In this document: in pieces, positions 1 through 12,002 of the stretch
How the letters are laid out: each line of letters begins with the position of its first letter
Numbering within the stretch: position 1 is the first letter of the stretch
Assembly: GCA_900095095.1 (NCBI GenBank)
Contig: FMBT01000490.1
Span: forward strand, 1 to 64,000
Direction: 5' to 3'
DNA: 64,000 bases
Source of the DNA: Fragilariopsis cylindrus CCMP1102
Taxonomy: Eukaryota > Bacillariophyta > Bacillariophyceae > Bacillariales > Bacillariaceae
Made by a program: the position numbers and the translations under genes
Notes under the pieces: model-generated
Databases searched by the model: none
Seen by the model: the letters and a program-made list of their open reading frames with translations, nothing else
What the model was told of the DNA's origin: nothing

Positions 1-21
1 ATGATCGGATCATTGCCTTAG

Positions 22-226
22 AAAATCAGGTTTGTTTGGAATTCACATGATGCAGTTTGGGAGGAACGTTTAAAGGAATTAAAAGAATTTAAACATGTAA
101 TCATGGTAATACGAATGTACCAAGTTTCTATCCACCAAATCCACCATTAGCAGTCTGGGTGAAAGACAAAGAAGACAATATAAACGTCTTGTGAAGGCAA
201 ATCAACAACAATCACAAAAAGTAGAG
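22..226 (+). CDS. Helicase-associated (HA) domain fragment, broken, left edge
   Basis: Read across frames, this stretch encodes one HA-domain repeat: a start resembling F-V-W-N, then W-E-E-R-L-K-E-L-K, then H-G-N-T-N-V-P, and finally L-A-V-W-V-K-R-Q-R-R-Q-Y-K. That order matches the diatom HA family (PF03457 type), usually found in multi-copy proteins thought to bind nucleic acid. Two single-base frame changes are needed, near position 107 and near 165. The frame has a TAG at 19-21, and the bases just before 22 (CCTTAG) could be an intron acceptor, so an upstream exon may lie outside the window. After the domain the frame runs into Asn-rich repeats. Function is inferred from the family only; it may be a pseudogene or carry assembly indels. 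Confidence 0.5.
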
Positions 227-235
227 TTAACATGT

Positions 236-460
236 TACGTGAAATTGATTTCTCATGGTCTGTATTTCCCTAATAATAATAATAATAAAATAATAATAAT
301 AATAATAATAGTAAAATAGAAAAATAACAATAACAATAACAATAACAATGGCAACAATATAGGCAATGACGATAATAAGGACGACAATAATATCATCATG
401 ACAACAAGCAACGAAGAAGAAGAAGAGAAGAAGAAGCAGACGAACACCCATATCTATCTT
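236..460. repeat. AAT/AAC trinucleotide-rich low-complexity stretch
   Basis: Runs of AAT, AAC and GAA triplets dominate. Open frames on the opposite strand here are only Leu/Ile/Tyr shadows of the triplets and were not called as genes. Confidence 0.6.
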
Positions 461-631
461 TATACGATTCTTTTTTACTGAAGGGATATAAAACATCATC
501 TGACGACGATGATGATGACAACGAGAAGAATGAAAATATCAACTATAACGACGACGATGCTGCAATCAAGATATCGATGACGGCGATGACGGCGATGGTG
601 ACGTCATCATAACAATGAGGATGAAAAAGAG

Positions 632-901
632 ATGAAAATACAAATGAAGATGAAGATGAAAATGAAAACGACGATGACGACGAGGACAATGGTGCCATTA
701 TTGGGAAGGGAAAATATAGACGAGATGAGGATCAAAATCAAAGCAAAAGACGATAAGGAATGGAATTGGTCCATTCAGGCATTATGGCGTTCCATCGGTA
801 CACGTATTGCCAAAAAAAGCAAGAACAAGAGCAAGAGAAACATTGGTAATAATAATGATGATGATGATGATGATTATGATAGTAAAGGCGATTATGACGA
901 C

Positions 902-934
<33 letters not shown>

Positions 935-1471
935 AACGTCCAAGGCCGAAAAGCACAACCGAAGGGGTACTACAAACGGAAATCAGGGAATTATCTTGCT
1001 CAAATAAATTTTAAAGGCAGGAGTAGATATATTGGTACATTCAAAAATGAACGTGATGCCGCTTTGGCAGTTAAAATTGCTTGGAAAAAAATTGACGATA
1101 TGAAATCCCAACAACTAGTAGACGATGATGAGAGAACATAACAAGCTAGTGACTATAAGGAGTGGAAACTGATCCGTTCAAAAGTTTTGGCTTCCATCGG
1201 CACACGTAATGCCAATAAGAATAAGGACAAGAGAAACAGTGGTAGTAATAATGATAATAATAATGATAGTTACGACAATGACGACGACAACGACGACAAT
1301 GCTGATAACGTCCTAAGCCAAAAACCAAAACCAAAACCAAAGGGATACTACAAAACACGGGCAGGAACTTTTAAGGCGCAGATAGCATTTAAAGGCAAAC
1401 TAAGATATATTGGTACATTTAAATATGAACGTGATGCCGCTTTGGCGTGTAAAATGCTATACGGCCCCTAG
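632..1471 (+). CDS. Double AP2/ERF-domain protein with an in-frame TAA between the repeats
   Basis: Two AP2-like DNA-binding modules lie in the same reading frame. The first, about residues 112-160, reads K-G-Y-Y-K-R-K-S-G-N-Y then R-Y-I-G-T-F then E-R-D-A-A-L-A. The second, about codons 230-275, repeats the same order with K-G-Y-Y-K-T-R-A-G-T-F. Each module is preceded by S-I-G-T-R and a long Asn/Asp tract, so the whole unit is a tandem duplication of about 400 bp. A single TAA at 1139-1141 separates the halves, and the frame continues without a shift to 1471. AP2 domains act in the nucleus as transcription factors, but also occur in diatom mobile-element proteins. Either the stop is real and this is two short ORFs or a pseudogene, or it is a base error. 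An in-frame stop at 599-601 limits the 5' end. Confidence 0.55.
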
Positions 1472-1603
1472 TTAATTAAGGCTGGCAGGCGAGAGATTTG
1501 ATAACATCGGTCAGTTTTGGGTTTTCATCATCCTCTCTCACTAAATCAAAAACTACTATCAAATTAAAACAGCAAGTAGCGACAACAATATAAAAATACT
1601 TAT

Positions 1604-1711
1604 ATGAAAATGGGTTTCATGAAGAAGACATTCTCTAAGTTACAAAGCAAAGCAGATGAAGCTATGCTGAGGAGGTTAAAAACCCAGACGAAAAAAGCCT
1701 TTAGAAGATAG
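1604..1711 (+). CDS. Small basic ORF, 35 aa
   Basis: An ATG frame encodes 35 residues rich in Lys and Arg, beginning M-K-M-G-F-M-K-K and ending K-A-F-R-R. It looks like a basic amphipathic helix. Nothing else supports expression, and it lies in the gap between the AP2 and succinyl-CoA ligase genes. It may be chance. Confidence 0.15.
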   Translation: MKMGFMKKTFSKLQSKADEAMLRRLKTQTKKAFRR

Positions 1712-1997
1712 TTACTATTAGTAATGAACATTAACACTTCATTTTATGTATAGTACGTAGAGCAAGTATTGTGTATTATTTATTTATTGGTAGATCGACC
1801 GATAAAGACTTCACGTACGCGATAGCATAGAAAATAAAAAAAATGACGTATCCTATAGAGTGTAAACTATTATTCTCTTCCTCTCGCTAACTCACTTATT
1901 CACTCACTCACTCACTCACACACACAAAATCAAAAAGACGCACCTGCCCGCGTCGTCGTCATTGGAGAGCCAGTCGTAGCATCACTTCGCGTTGAAA

Positions 1998-4204
1998 CTA
2001 CAATGGAAATCCTTCAAATTTTGGTATCGGATCAAGAACAACGTCAGTTGCTGATGATGATGACCGTGGTGGCGGATGAATAACAGGTTTCGCATCCGCA
2101 TTCGAATTCGTCGCTGATGGCGTTTTTGTTTTCGTTGCAGTAATTCCTTCTGCTAATTGAACAGCTTTAGTTGCAGCATCATCTAAATCATTTGCTAGTG
2201 TAATATTAACATTATTATTATCGTCGTTGTTAGTATAATTTTCTATTAAACGTTTTCCTTCTTCATAATTTGTACCCTGTAAACGAATAATAAGTGGAGT
2301 TTTAATACCAATATTAGATGCTACATTTAATATACCCTGTGCAATAACATCACATCGCATCAACCCACCAAATATATTAATTAATACAACATGACAATCA
2401 GGATCATTGTCTAAAATTTCAAATGCTTTTTGTATCTGTTCAACGTTAGCCCCGCCACCAACATCTAAAAAGTTAGCAGGTGAACCACCCTTATCATAAA
2501 TTAAATCCATTGTACTCATTGCTAATCCAGCACCATTGACCATACAACCAATATTACCATCTAAACCAATATAATTCACATCATTCTTCATTGCATCAAA
2601 CTCACGTTTGTCTTCTTGATTATAGTCTCTCATATTAAAAATTTTGGTCTGACGAAATTTAGCATAATCATCAAAATTAATTTTTGCATCACATGCTATA
2701 ACTTCGCCATCATATGTTTCAGCGAGTGGATTGATTTCAATTTGTGTACAATCGTATTTGATAAATATTGAATGATATAATTTATATATCATATTTACTG
2801 TATCCTTGTATACTGTACTATTAGTATTAGTTGGATCATCGTCCTTTTCCATACCGGTTATATTTTCAACAAAACGTTCACATTGCTCTAATTGTAGTCC
2901 GTCATCAATATCAATTTGTTCTGTAAATATAAAATTTGGATTTGATAATGCAATATCTGATATACTTGTACTAGATCCACCACCACTACCACCACTATCT
3001 GATATACGTGAACCACGTGAACAATGAAATGATGAACCAATTAATAATGGTCCTTGGCTATTACGATCCATAACAATTGATATATATAATTCACGTTTTA
3101 ATTTAAGATGTTCCACAATCCATACTTTATCACAAATAACACCATCCGGTGCTTGTTTTGTTATCAATTTATAATGTAACATATGATTTGATATATCTTT
3201 TACTTCTTTTCCTGATGTAATTGGATGTACGCCCCCAACAAAACCATTTGAAAATGTTCCTCCTGCTCGTCCACCTGACAATACTTGTGCTTTAATAACT
3301 GCATCTGTTATAGGAGTTATAGCAGACGAAAATGGAATGGAAGACGGAAGTTGAAAGACGAATGTTAGAATAAGAGTTTTTGTTGAGGACATGGAAATGG
3401 ATACGGGTATAAATAGTAACATAAAGAAACAAAGAGAACGTCCATCTCAAGAAGTAGCATCATAACAGCTGGCTCGATGCATAAGCCAGTGGTATGAGGG
3501 TTCTCCTACCTCATACCAACGACTAGAAAACTAGGCTGATGAGACTGCGTTATAGTCAACAAATATTTTTCTGGTGAATATAAACCTGCAACAGCTATAC
3601 TCGTTTCATGCGTAGTAATAAATAGATGAAAGATATCACAAGACAAGACACGGCACAATCTGAAGAAGAAGCAAAAAAATCAAACCGAAACTGCATTACA
3701 GTTGCAATGGATGGATGGATGGATGGGCCATGGATTGATTGATTGATTGATTCGCGTTATACAAGCAATTTGTGTGAAGAGACGAACGAAGCCCTCCCCG
3801 AAGTGTGTAGATGGTATGATAAAATGTCGACACAACTTTCGTTTGATTTACTCCATCTCTCCCTCTTGTCATCGCAACGCCCTGTGCACAAGCACTAAAG
3901 CAACACAACACAAAAGTACGGTACGGTACATACCTTTTTGATTCAGTTTATTAAGAAATATATCTTCTGCTTCGTCTGGTGTGGATGCAATATATCCATT
4001 TGGTACATTAATTCCATTTTCTTTTAATAATGACATTGATAAATATTCATGTACATTCAGATATCGAACATGTTGAAATTGAAAACCTTGACCTTGAAAT
4101 TGTTGTTGACCTTGTTGTTGACCATGTTGAAATAGTATTCTACTTCGTCGACCAATGATAGATCTACTACCAAGTTCTACTGCTCGCACTGCTGTTGCTA
4201 TCAT
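1998..4204 (-). CDS. Succinyl-CoA ligase beta subunit, mitochondrial
   Basis: This is the beta subunit of the TCA-cycle enzyme that interconverts succinyl-CoA and succinate with nucleotide triphosphate formation in the mitochondrial matrix. Exon 1 (3934-4204) starts M-I-A-T-A-V-R-A and is Arg/Gln-rich without acids, as expected of a mitochondrial presequence. It then enters the ATP-grasp domain at L-N-V-H-E-Y-L-S and runs through G-I-N-V-P-N-G-Y. A 629-bp intron (3305-3933, GTATGT..ACAG) follows, and exon 2 (1998-3304) resumes D-A-V-I-K-A-Q-V-L-S-G-G-R-A-G-G. Later landmarks are E-I-N-P-L-A-E (metal/nucleotide site), N-G-A-G-L-A-M-S-T-M-D, F-L-D-V-G-G-G-A and I-N-I-F-G-G-L-M-R-C-D, all classic for the family. 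Nucleotide specificity (ADP or GDP) cannot be told. There are no frameshifts. The C-terminal 60 residues are a variable Asn/Ser/Lys tail. Confidence 0.93.
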
Positions 4205-4208
4205 GATT

Positions 4209-4350
4209 TGTGGTGTTTGTGTTTGTGGTGTTGTGTTCTGTTGTGTTGTGTGGTGTGGTGTTGTGTGGTGTGGTGTTGTGTTGTGTTGTGTTGTGTTGTG
4301 TTGGTGTTGGTGTTGGTGTTGGTGTTGGTGTTGTGTTTGTGTTTGTGTTG
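4209..4350 (+). repeat. GTGTT/GTTGGT tandem repeat in the 5' region of the succinyl-CoA ligase gene
   Basis: About 140 bp of imperfect GTGTT, GTGTG and GTTGGT units begin a few bases upstream of the minus-strand ATG at 4204, so they probably lie in its 5' UTR or promoter. Long frames here on both strands are repeat shadows. Confidence 0.7.
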
Positions 4351-5727
4351 ATGTGGCGTCGTATTTTGTGTTGCTTCTCTTTTTTACTTGATTGATAAAG
4401 ATACTTTTGTTCAATCAATACTGTAATCGAATAAAACACTGTCTGCCTTATTGTTGTTTGATATATAACAGTATTGTGAGTGTTCTTCTTCTGAGTTGTT
4501 ACAGTATTGTACAGTCCTTTTACTTACGACAACCTACTTACGTTGCTTACCTTTCTTTCTTCTTTCGAGTGTATAATTTTATTGTTGATGCTTTTTAGAT
4601 AGAGGCGTTGTGGGTGTTCGTGATCATCTTCTGTTGCGTATGATCGATGTCATGTCGTGTCGTGTAATTACGTGTGCTGTGTTCAACATGCTGGGGTTTA
4701 AGTGAAGTTCAAAGTACTGTACGCAGTAACTCGACTCGTGACTCAACTATATTTTCAGTCGTGTACAGTACATGATGATCATGTATGTAATGTTTCTTCG
4801 CTGAAATGTTAAAGACCTTTCCGCCAACGCGAATAACTCCAACCCAAACCAACCGACGACACAAATTACGTACGACAGGTTAACTCTTTTTTTATTATTT
4901 GTTGATCACCTGAGATATATTTTATGCAGTATTCATTCTTGCATTGATACTTCAGAAAGCAAGAAGAAGATAACTATTTGCTCTTACAGAAGCGTAGTAT
5001 TCCAATCAATATATCGACAGGCTAGGCCGTACATCATCATCATTACTGTGATTGTCTTGTTTATAGAGTGAGAAACTGAATCGAATCATCAATCTAATAA
5101 AATCAATCAATAATTTAATTATAAATCAAAACATATATTATATACATTTTTTATCAAAGTCGAATCCAATCATCCCCTCACTCCACTCGCTCCTACAGTA
5201 TTAGTCACAGCATCTGATCGCAAAAGAGTGAGTGAGTGAGTGAGTGATACCAAGATCTTATAAAGCCCCGCCGGTCATCGAAAAAGAAAGAGGCGATTAA
5301 ACCAGAAAGACAGGAGGCGGAGAAAGAAGGAATAAGAAGAGAGAAGGAAGAGGAAAAACATTCCCAATTCAGCGCCATTGCCATCGCTATCGCTATCGCC
5401 ATCGATTGATCAATCGTCACTATCGATTGGTAATCGGTCCTATCACAACTCAAAAAAAGAGAAGAGAAAAGAAAACTGTTCTTTCCTTATCCGCCGATTC
5501 GAGTCAATCCGATCCAATCCAATCCATCGCTATTCAGTCATTGCAAGTCCTTGTCATTCCATTTTTATTCCATTCCATTCACACGATTTGTTTTACCTGA
5601 AGCGAAAACAAAAGAGGCGGGGGGGGGAGTATACTGTAGAGATTCAGCAGAAGCAGTACAGCATACACAGCCAGCAGCAAACACAGTCAGAACTAATACG
5701 ACGTCGAAAATAAATAAATAATATAAT
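4351..5727. other. Gene-free divergent spacer (probable two-sided promoter region)
   Basis: This spacer lies between two divergently transcribed genes. It holds AT-rich DNA, several GTACAGTA-type words near 4700-4770, a GAGT run at 5227-5245, a purine-rich stretch at 5280-5360, and a run of G at 5622-5629. No convincing gene or RNA was seen. Promoter function is inferred from gene orientation only. Confidence 0.4.
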
Positions 5728-8700
5728 ATGTCTCCTCCTAAGAGGCGCCGCAGCGACAGCAGTGTTGTTAATGACAATGCGAATGGCAACGCAAATGTCA
5801 ATGGCAATGGCAATGGTAGAATTTCTAATGGCAACCGATATAAAATAGCAAAAAATGCAAAAGCAAAAATACAGTCCCGTTTTTTGAAAACATTCCAATT
5901 AAGTTTGATAATGTTAGTAGGATTTGCTATTATAACAACATATAGTTTATCCAAATACGTGATGAAACAAGTTGATAATCATGAAGAAAGTTTTGGATCA
6001 GGCAATGACGGTGAACCTATTCATCTTAAACAAGATCATATTGGAACAACACCAACATCTAATAGTAATAAGGATATAGACGTAGATTTAGATGGAGGAG
6101 GAGGAAGTGCCTGTTTACTGATTAAAGATGATAATAGTCGTTTGATTGAATGGTTAGCCTATCATTATACAATGTTACCACTCCGTCATTTAATTGTGGC
6201 AGTAGATCCAGATAGTAAAACAACACCTCATTCGATATTAAAAAGATGGAATACTATAGGACTAGACGAAAATGAAAAGAAGTTAAATTATATTATCTGG
6301 GATGATAATGATTATATGGATCCATTTACAATAATGAAACGTACACAAGCCCATGAACATCAATTAGATATCACAATGGATGACACCACGAATTTAATAA
6401 CTGCTGGTGGTGTTTTAAGTCCACAAAATTTAACATCCTTATATGTGAATATACATCGTGATCGACAACGTCAATTTTTAAGTAATTGTTATCGACATCA
6501 TAAATTAATGAATCATACCTGGGTGATGCATATTGATACCGATGAATATATCGTCTTTAATACGATACCAGGTATTGATGATGCTAGTGCTATTACTAAA
6601 AATAGTATTTTAAAAAGTAATATTAAAATCGATAATGATGAACCAACCAAAGACGAATTTGGTACTAAAATATATCCAAAAGTCGGACGTATCACATTAC
6701 CAAAATTAGGTAGAGGATTAGTTGATATTGACAATAAAACAATTTTGGATGTATTAGCGAAACGTACAAAAAACATTGTCTCGCCATGTATGGGTATGAT
6801 CCGATTATTATTTGGTGATAAATTAGCATCAATACCTAGCAAGGATGATTTTTATAATAATAATAATAATAATAAAACAACTGTTGCCAAATCCATTTTT
6901 GATTTAAATTCATTTGATACACTCAAGTTTAATTATCATCATCAAAAAGGTTTATATGAACCCAAACCAAAAATTAATGGTATCGGTAAAGTCATAGTGG
7001 ATGTATCACAAATGTCCTATAAAGATATGGATGCAAAACAACTATTTTCTATCCATCGTCCATTATTACTAGAATGTCCATCTGAAATGATTGGTCCACG
7101 AGCCTATGTAGATTCCTTATTTAGAGTCAATCATTATTTAGGGAGTTGGGAAGCCTATAAAGAACGGAATGATATACGTCGATCACGCGATGTCTTTAAT
7201 TATAGAGCTAATACTGGTACTGGATTACCATCCTATGATATCCGACCATGGTTAGAAGATTTTATTAATCATGTTGGTCAAGAAAATGCTAGACGTTTAT
7301 TAAAAGGAATTGGTGAACCATTTAGTGCTAGCACTAGTACTTCTTTAACTTCCAGTAAAAGAACAAAAAAGGAAAAGAATAAATCAAAAGCAGCAACAGC
7401 AGTAGCAGCAACAAAAATAACAACTCCGATAACAACAGACATTGGATGGCCACCGAAACGAACATGTGCTCTATTATTTTTTGGTATTGGACGTAAATTT
7501 AAAGATATATCCTATCCATCCATTAAAACGAATATATTAGATATAAATCCAGATTGTGATATATTTGTTCATACCTATGATATCAAAAAAGCACACGGGT
7601 CACGTGAAGGTGAAGGTGACGGATCAGGTGAAGGATCAGGAGAATCAGTTGGTAGTGATAGTAGTAGTAGTAGTATTAATGCAGAAGAATTATTTCTACT
7701 AGTTACTAATGGTAACTATAATAGTAGTATTAATAGTACTGATAATCATATAAATGATCAACAACAAGCAATATTAGATGGTAAAATTATATTTGAAACC
7801 GAAGATGATTTTGAACGGCAACGGGATTATAAAAAATATCGTGACTATTTTCCAAATCCATCGGCATGGGAATATCCAACAAGTATGGATAATATGATTC
7901 GACAATGGCATTCTATTGCCGGCGTATGGAAATTAATGAGAATCAAAGAAACTCAAAACCATCACAGATATGATCGTGTTGGTTTATTCCGTCCAGATGT
8001 ATTATATACTCATCCAATTAATATTATGGGTGCCGACGACGAAAATGGCAAATATGAACAGGCTGTTATACCATCAATGATGTATACGTGTACTTTATGG
8101 TGTGGATATAATGATCGAATGTTTTATGGTAAGTACAGTACAGTACAGTACAGTACATTTACAGTATATTGTCCAATTTTATCACACGTCTCTTTCAAAA
8201 TTGTCGCCGTTTTTAAGTCAAGAATTATTTTCGTTTTTCGTTTGCGTACTTCCTCCAGTCAGCGCTAAAAGGTACTGCGCGCTATCGTTTGAACATTTCC
8301 AAACGACAGAAAATTAAAAAAAATAAAATTAGATTTTGAAAGTTTTCGAATCACTCTCCGTGCTTTAGCGCGTCTTAATTTTCAAGCGATAGGCCGATTC
8401 GCAAAATGCAGGAAATTTTCAACCGATAGCACGCGGTAACTTAGCGCTGACTGGAGGAAGTACATACCACCACACTTATTCATCCGCTCACAACAACCAC
8501 ACACAACCAAACACTCACCCACTCGTGCTCTTCCTCTTGCCGTACTTGCCTTTATCTCAAAATCAAATTTAAAAAAAAAACCAGGTGATAGAATGTATGC
8601 AGATATATGGTCATCAACACGTTTTGATACAGTTGATACGTATCTTAAATATCAAAAAAATCATTCTAAAATAAAGGGACATTATTATGAAGAATTGTCT

Positions 8701-10173
8701 GGTATACATAGTGAAGATTTTTTGAGATTTATATTTGAAATAAAGTATAATAATATTATACCATTAACAATAAAAGATATATGCTTTCAACGTGTTCGAT
8801 CAAATGGATTAATCAATCAAGATGATTGTGAGCTAATACAAAACATTACCTACCCGAACACGACTAAGACGATGATGATGACGACGACGACGACTGCCAA
8901 AACCATCGTCGCCGAAAACAAGAACACGGACACAGAAGAAGAAAAAGAAATTATTTTCAATATTCCAAATAATGCACCAGGTCTTATTGTTCTTGGGATG
9001 CATCGATCTGGTACATCATTACTAACAGGTGTACTATCAAAGGTTTTTCATTGGCATGTACCTGGTGAGTCTTGAATTTGATCATTCAAATCTTCTAACT
9101 TGATGGTACAGCCTTGCTTAATATAACCCTCACATTATTCTCATTCTATCGCCAAACGACCCTTTTTGTTATTTGATTGTATCGTGTTGTTAGGTGATCA
9201 CGTATTTGCTAATATAACATCCCAAAATCCAAAAGGATTCTTTGAAAATATAGATATTGCACGTCAAAATGATGCATGGTTAGAAGAACAAGATATGTCA
9301 TGGGATGAATTAGGGATGTATACGTCTAAAGATAATTCATCTATAGTATATGGTGGTTTAGATTTTAGTAAAATTGGTCCACTTAATACTAATGGTAAAG
9401 GTGCATTAATTGAATATAAGAACATTAAAAATCGACCATGGGCATTAAAAGATCCACGTTTGTGTATTATATTATCGAAATGGTTATCACTATTGAAAGA
9501 AGAAGAGAAAGATTCACCCCCACCACCCCCGATTTTGTTTACATACCGCAACCCAATGGATAGTGCACGATCATTGGGTGCACGTAAAAGGAATCCTGTA
9601 CCAATGCTAAAGGGTTTCAAACTATGGATTTGGTATAATAGAGAGGCCATACGTTTATCGAATGGTTTATGTCGCGTTATTACAAGGTAAGTATTACCAG
9701 TGAGCAGCAGCAATAGTAATAGCAATAGATATTCTCCTTCTTACATTCTTTCTTCTCTACTCGTCATACGCATAATTTTCTCTCTCTTACACACACACAC
9801 ATTACTTAGCAACGATGCATTGCTCGCGGATGCTAACAATGAAATAGCACGGATAGAAAATGAATTATCAATTTGCGGTTTAAAAGCAGTCATTAAACCA
9901 CATTATGACGAGGTTGATAAATTTATCAATCCTGATTTTCAACACGGTAGTGATAAACATAGAAACAAAAACAGAAACGTTGCTGTTGATGACAAGATGT
10001 TATGCAAAATACCTCCTTATCAGAGTCCTACTATTGATGCATCAAAACTTCTACAAAGTACGGAAAAGATATTTTATTATAAAGCTATGAATGTATTTTG
10101 TGATATGAAATCAGGTAAAGCATTCTTGAATGATTACATTTGGCCTACAATTCCAAAAGATAATACGGACTAA
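5728..10173 (+). CDS. Membrane-anchored fusion: GT92-like glycosyltransferase + second GT-like module + sulfotransferase
   Basis: Four exons (5728-8128, 8585-9064, 9194-9686, 9810-10173) join in frame to about 1,245 residues with canonical GT..AG introns. A basic, Asn-rich cytosolic tail is followed by a membrane anchor at about residues 58-78, giving a type II Golgi-style topology. Module 1 (about 120-480) has the GT92/GT-A-like series A-C-L-L-I-K-D-D, I-E-W-L-A-Y-H-Y and H-I-D-T-D-E-Y, the last being a D-x-D metal site. Module 2 (about 575-890) starts C-A-L-L-F-F-G-I-G-R and contains C-D-I-F-V-H-T-Y, R-P-D-V-L-Y and Y-G-D-R-M-Y; it looks like another nucleotide-sugar transferase. Module 3 (about 960 to the end) is a sulfotransferase with the PAPS P-loop G-M-H-R-S-G-T-S and K-D-P-R-L-C for the 3'-phosphate. 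Likely role: building and sulfating a secreted glycan. Linkers are Ser/Gly and Thr-rich. The substrate is unknown. Confidence 0.85.
8249..8460. mobile_element. Stowaway-like MITE inside intron 1 of the glycosyltransferase/sulfotransferase gene
   Basis: The element is bounded by perfect inverted ends starting CTTCCTCCAGTCAGCGC, flanked on both sides by TA (8247-8248 and 8461-8462). The inverted match continues imperfectly for about 45 bp inward (GCGCGCTATCG against GCGTGCTATCG). The body is about 212 bp, AT-rich and without an ORF. A TA target duplication and CTYCCTCC-type termini are hallmarks of Stowaway MITEs mobilised by Tc1/mariner transposases. It sits wholly in the 456-bp intron 8129-8584, so splicing could remove it. 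Confidence 0.75.
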
Positions 10174-11486
10174 GAAGAAATATAGTAACAAAACTATTTG
10201 TTTTGTGCTTTGCTTTGTTCTGATTGAACACGACGCACAAAAATATATCATCCACCGGAGACAGACAGTATCCATAGCTACACGTAGTATCTATCATGCA
10301 AGATCCCCGCATGAAAATAAGGCAAACGAGTGTTTGCGTTCAAGTTACCCAATGATATGCAACAACTGCTGCAACAACATAAAACACTGTCCTTCCTTTC
10401 AGTGTCATTATCTTAACGCCCCTTCAAAAAATCCTTTGCTAGTTGCGAGAAAATGACAGAATCAGACAACGACGATGACACAACGTATATTCATGGTGAC
10501 TAAAATAAAACTACTTTATAGTACTACTGTATAGTAAATAGCTAGCTAGCTAGCTAGCTAGCTTGCCAGGAGTAGAAGTCTTCAAGCTGGCTAGGAGTAG
10601 GAGTTTTTATTCATAAAAAGATATATTAAAATGTCCCTGTATAATGCCTCCATAATCCTATTATTATTTATTGAGTTGAATATGCCTACGGTTGTGGTAT
10701 TAATACGATCCGAACTGACTAACTGGCGCGAAGTGGTTGTGTACTGTATTGCTCTCGCTCCTTTTAACTATCGCTACCGTATCTCTTATGATTGATTATA
10801 ATACTATTATTTGCTTGTCCATTTAGACGCCAATATAGAACCACCATTCTTTTTAAGGTAATAATTGATATTCTGGAGTTGGATAAACTAAACTCCATCT
10901 CTAGCTAATAATGAACAGCTCTCGCTCCACTTTACTGTATAAGACAGAATAAGATTGTCTGTTCGTGTACGATTGGTTCATTCATTATTCATTCACCCAT
11001 AAGATATCATTACTTGCTTGCTTCCTTAGGAAGAAGTACGGAATAAGATGCCGATGATACATGGATTGTTCATTCTTGGACCCATTGTGTTGAGCAACGA
11101 TCGATTCAGTCGTGCGAAAATAGTATCTTGTGGCACGAATGGGTTGTGAAGAATCACGACTTGGTTGTGAAGAATAAAAGTGATGTCGACAGAGAACATT
11201 AAAATCCTTTCTTTGACGACGCGACGTTTTACAGCAACGTCACCTTTTTTTTCAGATTTTCGGAGAAGTGCTCTCAGGACGATGTCTCACCTCTCCTTGA
11301 TTTTGAGCAAGCAAACGCCATGGCTGCTGCTGTACCGTATGCATGAAACGGGAAATCACATTCTTGCTTTCTCAATAGTCCCACTACAGTATCAATCGTT
11401 GGTGCACTCTCTCACATAACCAATCCATGAAAAATACACGCAAGACATCATATTGAATACAAAATAGAATCGAATAAACATACGTA
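10174..11486. other. Intergenic region
   Basis: No supported gene. It holds a TAGC tetranucleotide run at about 10539-10562 and a nearby duplicated phrase (CTAGGAGTAG / CCAGGAGTAG). A 79-codon frame at 11180-11419 has no recognisable features and was not called. Confidence 0.5.
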
Positions 11487-11819
11487 ATGATTCTGCCATC
11501 CTTTTTTACCACTACTTTCGCTAACGTTACTACAACCCCTTCTGATGATGGCGTTTCTACTCCTACGTCTGCGACGACGATGAGTTCTCATCAGCGGATA
11601 CTGCTCTCATCATCATCGACATCATCACCTCCATCATCACCACTCAGTACTAGTCGACCACTAATAGTACAACACCAAATAGCAGTAACACCATTATCAA
11701 GAAGAAGCATACTGATGAAAGAAGATGACTGCCGTCACATATACTACTGCCATCACAATAATAATGATGCTGCTAATAGTAGCGCCGAAGTGTCTTCAAT
11801 TTTTTCGTCACTCGACTAA
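11487..11819 (+). CDS. Hypothetical Ser/Thr/Pro-rich protein, 110 aa
   Basis: An ATG frame opens with a short hydrophobic start (M-I-L-P-S-F-F) and is otherwise rich in Ser, Thr and Pro, ending S-S-I-F-S-S-L-D. No domain was recognised. It stands alone between two larger genes and is followed by an AC repeat (about 11863-11880). Composition resembles the low-complexity arms of neighbouring proteins, so it could be a small secreted or disordered protein, or chance. Confidence 0.25.
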   Translation: MILPSFFTTTFANVTTTPSDDGVSTPTSATTMSSHQRILLSSSSTSSPPSSPLSTSRPLIVQHQIAVTPLSRRSILMKEDDCRHIYYCHHNNNDAANSSAEVSSIFSSLD

Positions 11820-12002
11820 AGAGCTACTGTAGTAATAGCAAAAAAGAAAGGCATTAGAATACACACACACACACACACACAAACAAATATATAATTCGAT
11901 CAAGAATCTTGATAAATGAAATCAATTCAAAATAATATATATCATATAATAGCTGTCCTTTTAAACTTGACTTGAACAAAAAATATATCGACAAATGCAT
12001 AT

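Noticed and set aside
4209-4350. Telomere-like GT-rich repeat
   Set aside because: Unit is irregular, internal to the window and tied to a 5' UTR; not a telomeric hexamer or heptamer.
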